Shown here: piece after piece, positions 31,531 to 33,657 of the stretch
Numbering within the stretch: the first letter of the stretch is position 1
Layout of the letters: every line of letters starts with the position of its first letter
Source: Trichosphaerium sp. ATCC 40318
Lineage: Eukaryota > Discosea > Flabellinia > Trichosidae
DNA length: 33,657 bases
Assembly (NCBI GenBank): GCA_038496445.1
Contig: JALMLS010000152.1
Location: forward strand, 1 to 33,657
Direction: 5' to 3'
Notes under the pieces: model-generated
Seen by the model: only the letters and a program-made list of their open reading frames with translations
What the model was told of the DNA's origin: nothing
Databases searched by the model: none
Program-made: the position numbers and the translations under genes

Positions 31531-33657
31531 TCACAGAACTATCACAAGCGTTCCCAGAAGCACAAGTTGGAGATACAGTTGGAAGAGTACTGTAGCACTT
31601 GTACTAGTTCCTTGAGGTGGCGCTATAGGCGATGTTGGCTGTGTTGGCTGTGTTGGACCTGTTGGACCTGTTGGACCTGTTGGACCTGTGGTAGCTATAG
31701 GAGCACGTGGTGCTGCAGTAGGAATAGCAGTTGGAGCTACTGGAGGTGTTGGAGGAACAGGTGCAGGAGTAAATGTGATACCAGAAGTACGACGATACAC
31801 AAATCTAGTTACTACCCGGTTAATATAAAGTCCGTCTTGCCATACAATAACTCCTGTTCTGTCGTAATCGTCAAAATTCCAAGTGTACAGTATGTCTTCA
31901 GTATTTGATCTAATTACTGTTTCTGTATCGAACAGAGGTGGCGTAAATACACTAAATGCAAACGTCAAAGGAAGATGATTGCCAGAAAAAACAAGGAAAA
32001 GATATCGCCTGTTTGCTCTTTTCACGTGTTTGTTTTTTGAAGATGTTTTGGGGTACGTACGATAACTTCCATCCTCGTGGGAACTGTTCGTGTCCGAGTA
32101 TAAGTATATCGTGCTTTTTGTCATAGTGTAAACGATTACATTGAGGACAATTGTCTGACGTCAAGCTAATAATTGTACCAGAATCTCCAGACGCAAGATC
32201 AGTAACTACAACATTAAGTGTGTTCACATCAATAGTTAAAAGGAACATTGATGTTGCTTCTGGTGGAGGTGTTGGAGATCTTGTTGTAGGAGTAGGTGTT
32301 GGTGATTCTGTAGTTGGCGCTACAGTTGATGGAGGTTCGGTAGTTGGCGGTATGGTTGTTGGCTGCTCTGTTGGAGACATTGTAGTTGGAGGAGCGTTTG
32401 TTGGTGGGGCTGTTGGAACTAAATTTTGTTCTCTGGAAGCAAGAACGAATATTTTATCATTAACAGGTGAAGCCTATTGTTAAAATTAGTAACTTGTATT
32501 TTAGGGTTTTTTTGTACTGTGACACCATTAATATACCATGAAGAAGACTCGTATCCATTAAAAAGTTCCCCAATAGCAGGGTTTGTATTATTTAAAATAG
32601 TTGTTGCTTCTGCAGGAGCAGCGGCTGTATCATAAGAGTAGCATTGGAAAGAAGCTGCTTCTCCAAGGCAGAAGTATACAACATCTAAAGTAATTGAGTT
32701 AAGTGAGTTCTATTGTCAAATAGACATTTCGTGAAGAGTTGTGTAGTCACTGGCTGTAGTACATACAAAATTCTTGTAATTTGATTCAACGGATCGAAAA
32801 TGAATGGAAAAGAATAAAGAAAACCCAAAACCAGTACCTCTTATAGAAGTTGAGCTAATATCACCAATGATACTATCCGTTGAGTTCATATCAACAGTGA
32901 ATGCAGTATGTGTTCTATTAACTATAAGTTTCTCAAGTCCTTCTGTTGGCCTGAAATATGCTCTGAATGCGATTGATCCAAGTGTATCAGTGCCATCAAT
33001 GCGACGGAAATCCTCTGTGAAGAAAACAACACCTTTTGATGTTGCAACAGTCTCTGTTTCATCTAGTGTTCACAAAGAATAAGTTCTTGACCTTTAGTAG
33101 GTTGAAGATTTATTAGAAACCTTACATATTGTGACTTCACCCAATGGGTCATGAAGAACATGTAAAAGTTGGGCTGCCTGATCATCAGGAACATACACAA
33201 TTCTAAGAAAAAAACCCAAAGTTAGTCTTACTAGACAAGTACAACAAGATCAGTGCTTACCTTCCTTGTACTGAGTTGTAGTGAAATGTAATAATATATC
33301 CGTCATTAACACGCTCACAATTGAATCCTCCAAATGTACTAGAGTTCCCACCAGTAGTAGTTGAGAATTCATACAAAAGAGAAATATCATCCAACGCTTT
33401 TAGACGGAACACTTTAACTATTAATTCGTTTTCATTTTCAGGATTGCCGACTGTAAAAGCAGCGCATCCGTCCTTAGAATAGGCATAAGTACAAAGACTA
33501 CATACAATATTCCAAACGGCCAAACAAAATACTTTCTGCAACAATGCACTTACTGCTTGGTTTCTTCTAATTGATCTCCAGTGTATAAGAGTTGTTTCAT
33601 TTATTGGCATTTGGGCTGGTTGCCTAATGATATCCCCTTCAGCATTCACTTTTGTGA
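31531..33657 (-). CDS. Thr/Pro-rich surface protein with probable GPI tail, runs off the right edge
   Basis: Exons (minus) are >33657 to 33261 (with a possible internal intron near 33560-33470), 33202-33126, 33062-32838, 32749-32726, 32684-32518, 32473-32061 and 31951-31531. The N-terminus lies outside the window. The visible part has N-glycosylation sequons and no catalytic motif I recognise (IVYVPDDQAAQLLHVLHD; GVVFFTEDFRRIDGTDTLGS). A mucin-like linker follows (PTEQPTTIPPTTEPPSTVAP), then a globular part with DNCPQC, a second Pro/Thr stretch with four GPT triplets, and a hydrophobic end LYLQLVLLGTLVIVL with no basic tail, typical of GPI attachment. It is likely a cell-surface or wall protein of unknown function. 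Acceptor 32750 was chosen on phase only. Confidence 0.72.

Noticed and set aside
32474-32493. A 20 nt intron (GTTACTAATTTTAACAATAG) in the surface-protein gene
   Set aside because: A 44 nt intron starting at the GTAC donor 32517 gives the same phase and fits the local donor consensus better.

Overview
The window is nuclear DNA of a eukaryote, most likely a unicellular protist. It is AT-rich and compact. Almost every gene is split by short spliceosomal introns (mostly 40-170 nt) with GT..AG borders, and donors most often read GTAC(G). I cannot name the lineage from sequence alone. Gene content (CCT chaperonin, glycogen phosphorylase, ITPK, Sir2, a Rab-like GTPase, a DBH-like copper monooxygenase, F-box/LRR proteins, GPI-type surface proteins) excludes prokaryotes and organelles. 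Exon models below were built by hand, and a phase-consistent reading frame was required across every junction.

Layout. At 1-143 (-) lies the edge of a kinase-like gene that nearly duplicates an exon-intron-exon block of the kinase at 7 kb. At 276-576 (-) is a MoaD/MOCS2A-like protein without the usual Gly-Gly end. At 1455-3396 (+) is an 11-exon gene of unknown function with a DnaJ-type CxxCxGxG pair at its C-terminus. At 3967-5762 (+) is a Sir2-family deacetylase, followed at 5961-7282 (+) by a Ser/Thr kinase. A 17-exon DBH-like, probably GPI-anchored copper monooxygenase converges on the kinase (7381-9969, -). From 10.6 to 21 kb is an F-box/LRR-rich zone: a frameshifted F-box/LRR gene (11374-12692, +), a 52-residue F-box ORF, an F-box + Cys-rich gene (14605-16334, -) and an intact F-box/LRR gene (19596-20495, -). 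Two homologous ~300 bp non-coding blocks lie upstream of the two LRR genes in inverted orientation. Embedded in this zone are a fucosyltransferase-like type II membrane protein with an in-frame UGA (16457-17867, +) and a Rab-like GTPase whose last splice acceptor reads TTTAA instead of TTTAG (18213-19178, +).

The right third is housekeeping: glycogen phosphorylase (23 exons, 21337-25886, +), CCT3 (11 exons, 25991-29173, -) and inositol polyphosphate kinase ITPK (9 exons, 29300-31263, +). The last two share a 126 bp divergent promoter. The window ends in a Thr/Pro-rich surface protein (31531-33657, -) that runs off the edge.

The most unusual layer is inside the introns. Two identical tRNA-Gln(UUG) genes sit in sense orientation inside introns of glycogen phosphorylase and CCT3. 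Two related C/D-box-snoRNA-like elements sit in two other CCT3 introns. The palindrome CACGTG recurs in about 15 introns across at least nine genes, far above chance. No CRISPR array, rRNA gene or intact transposon was seen.
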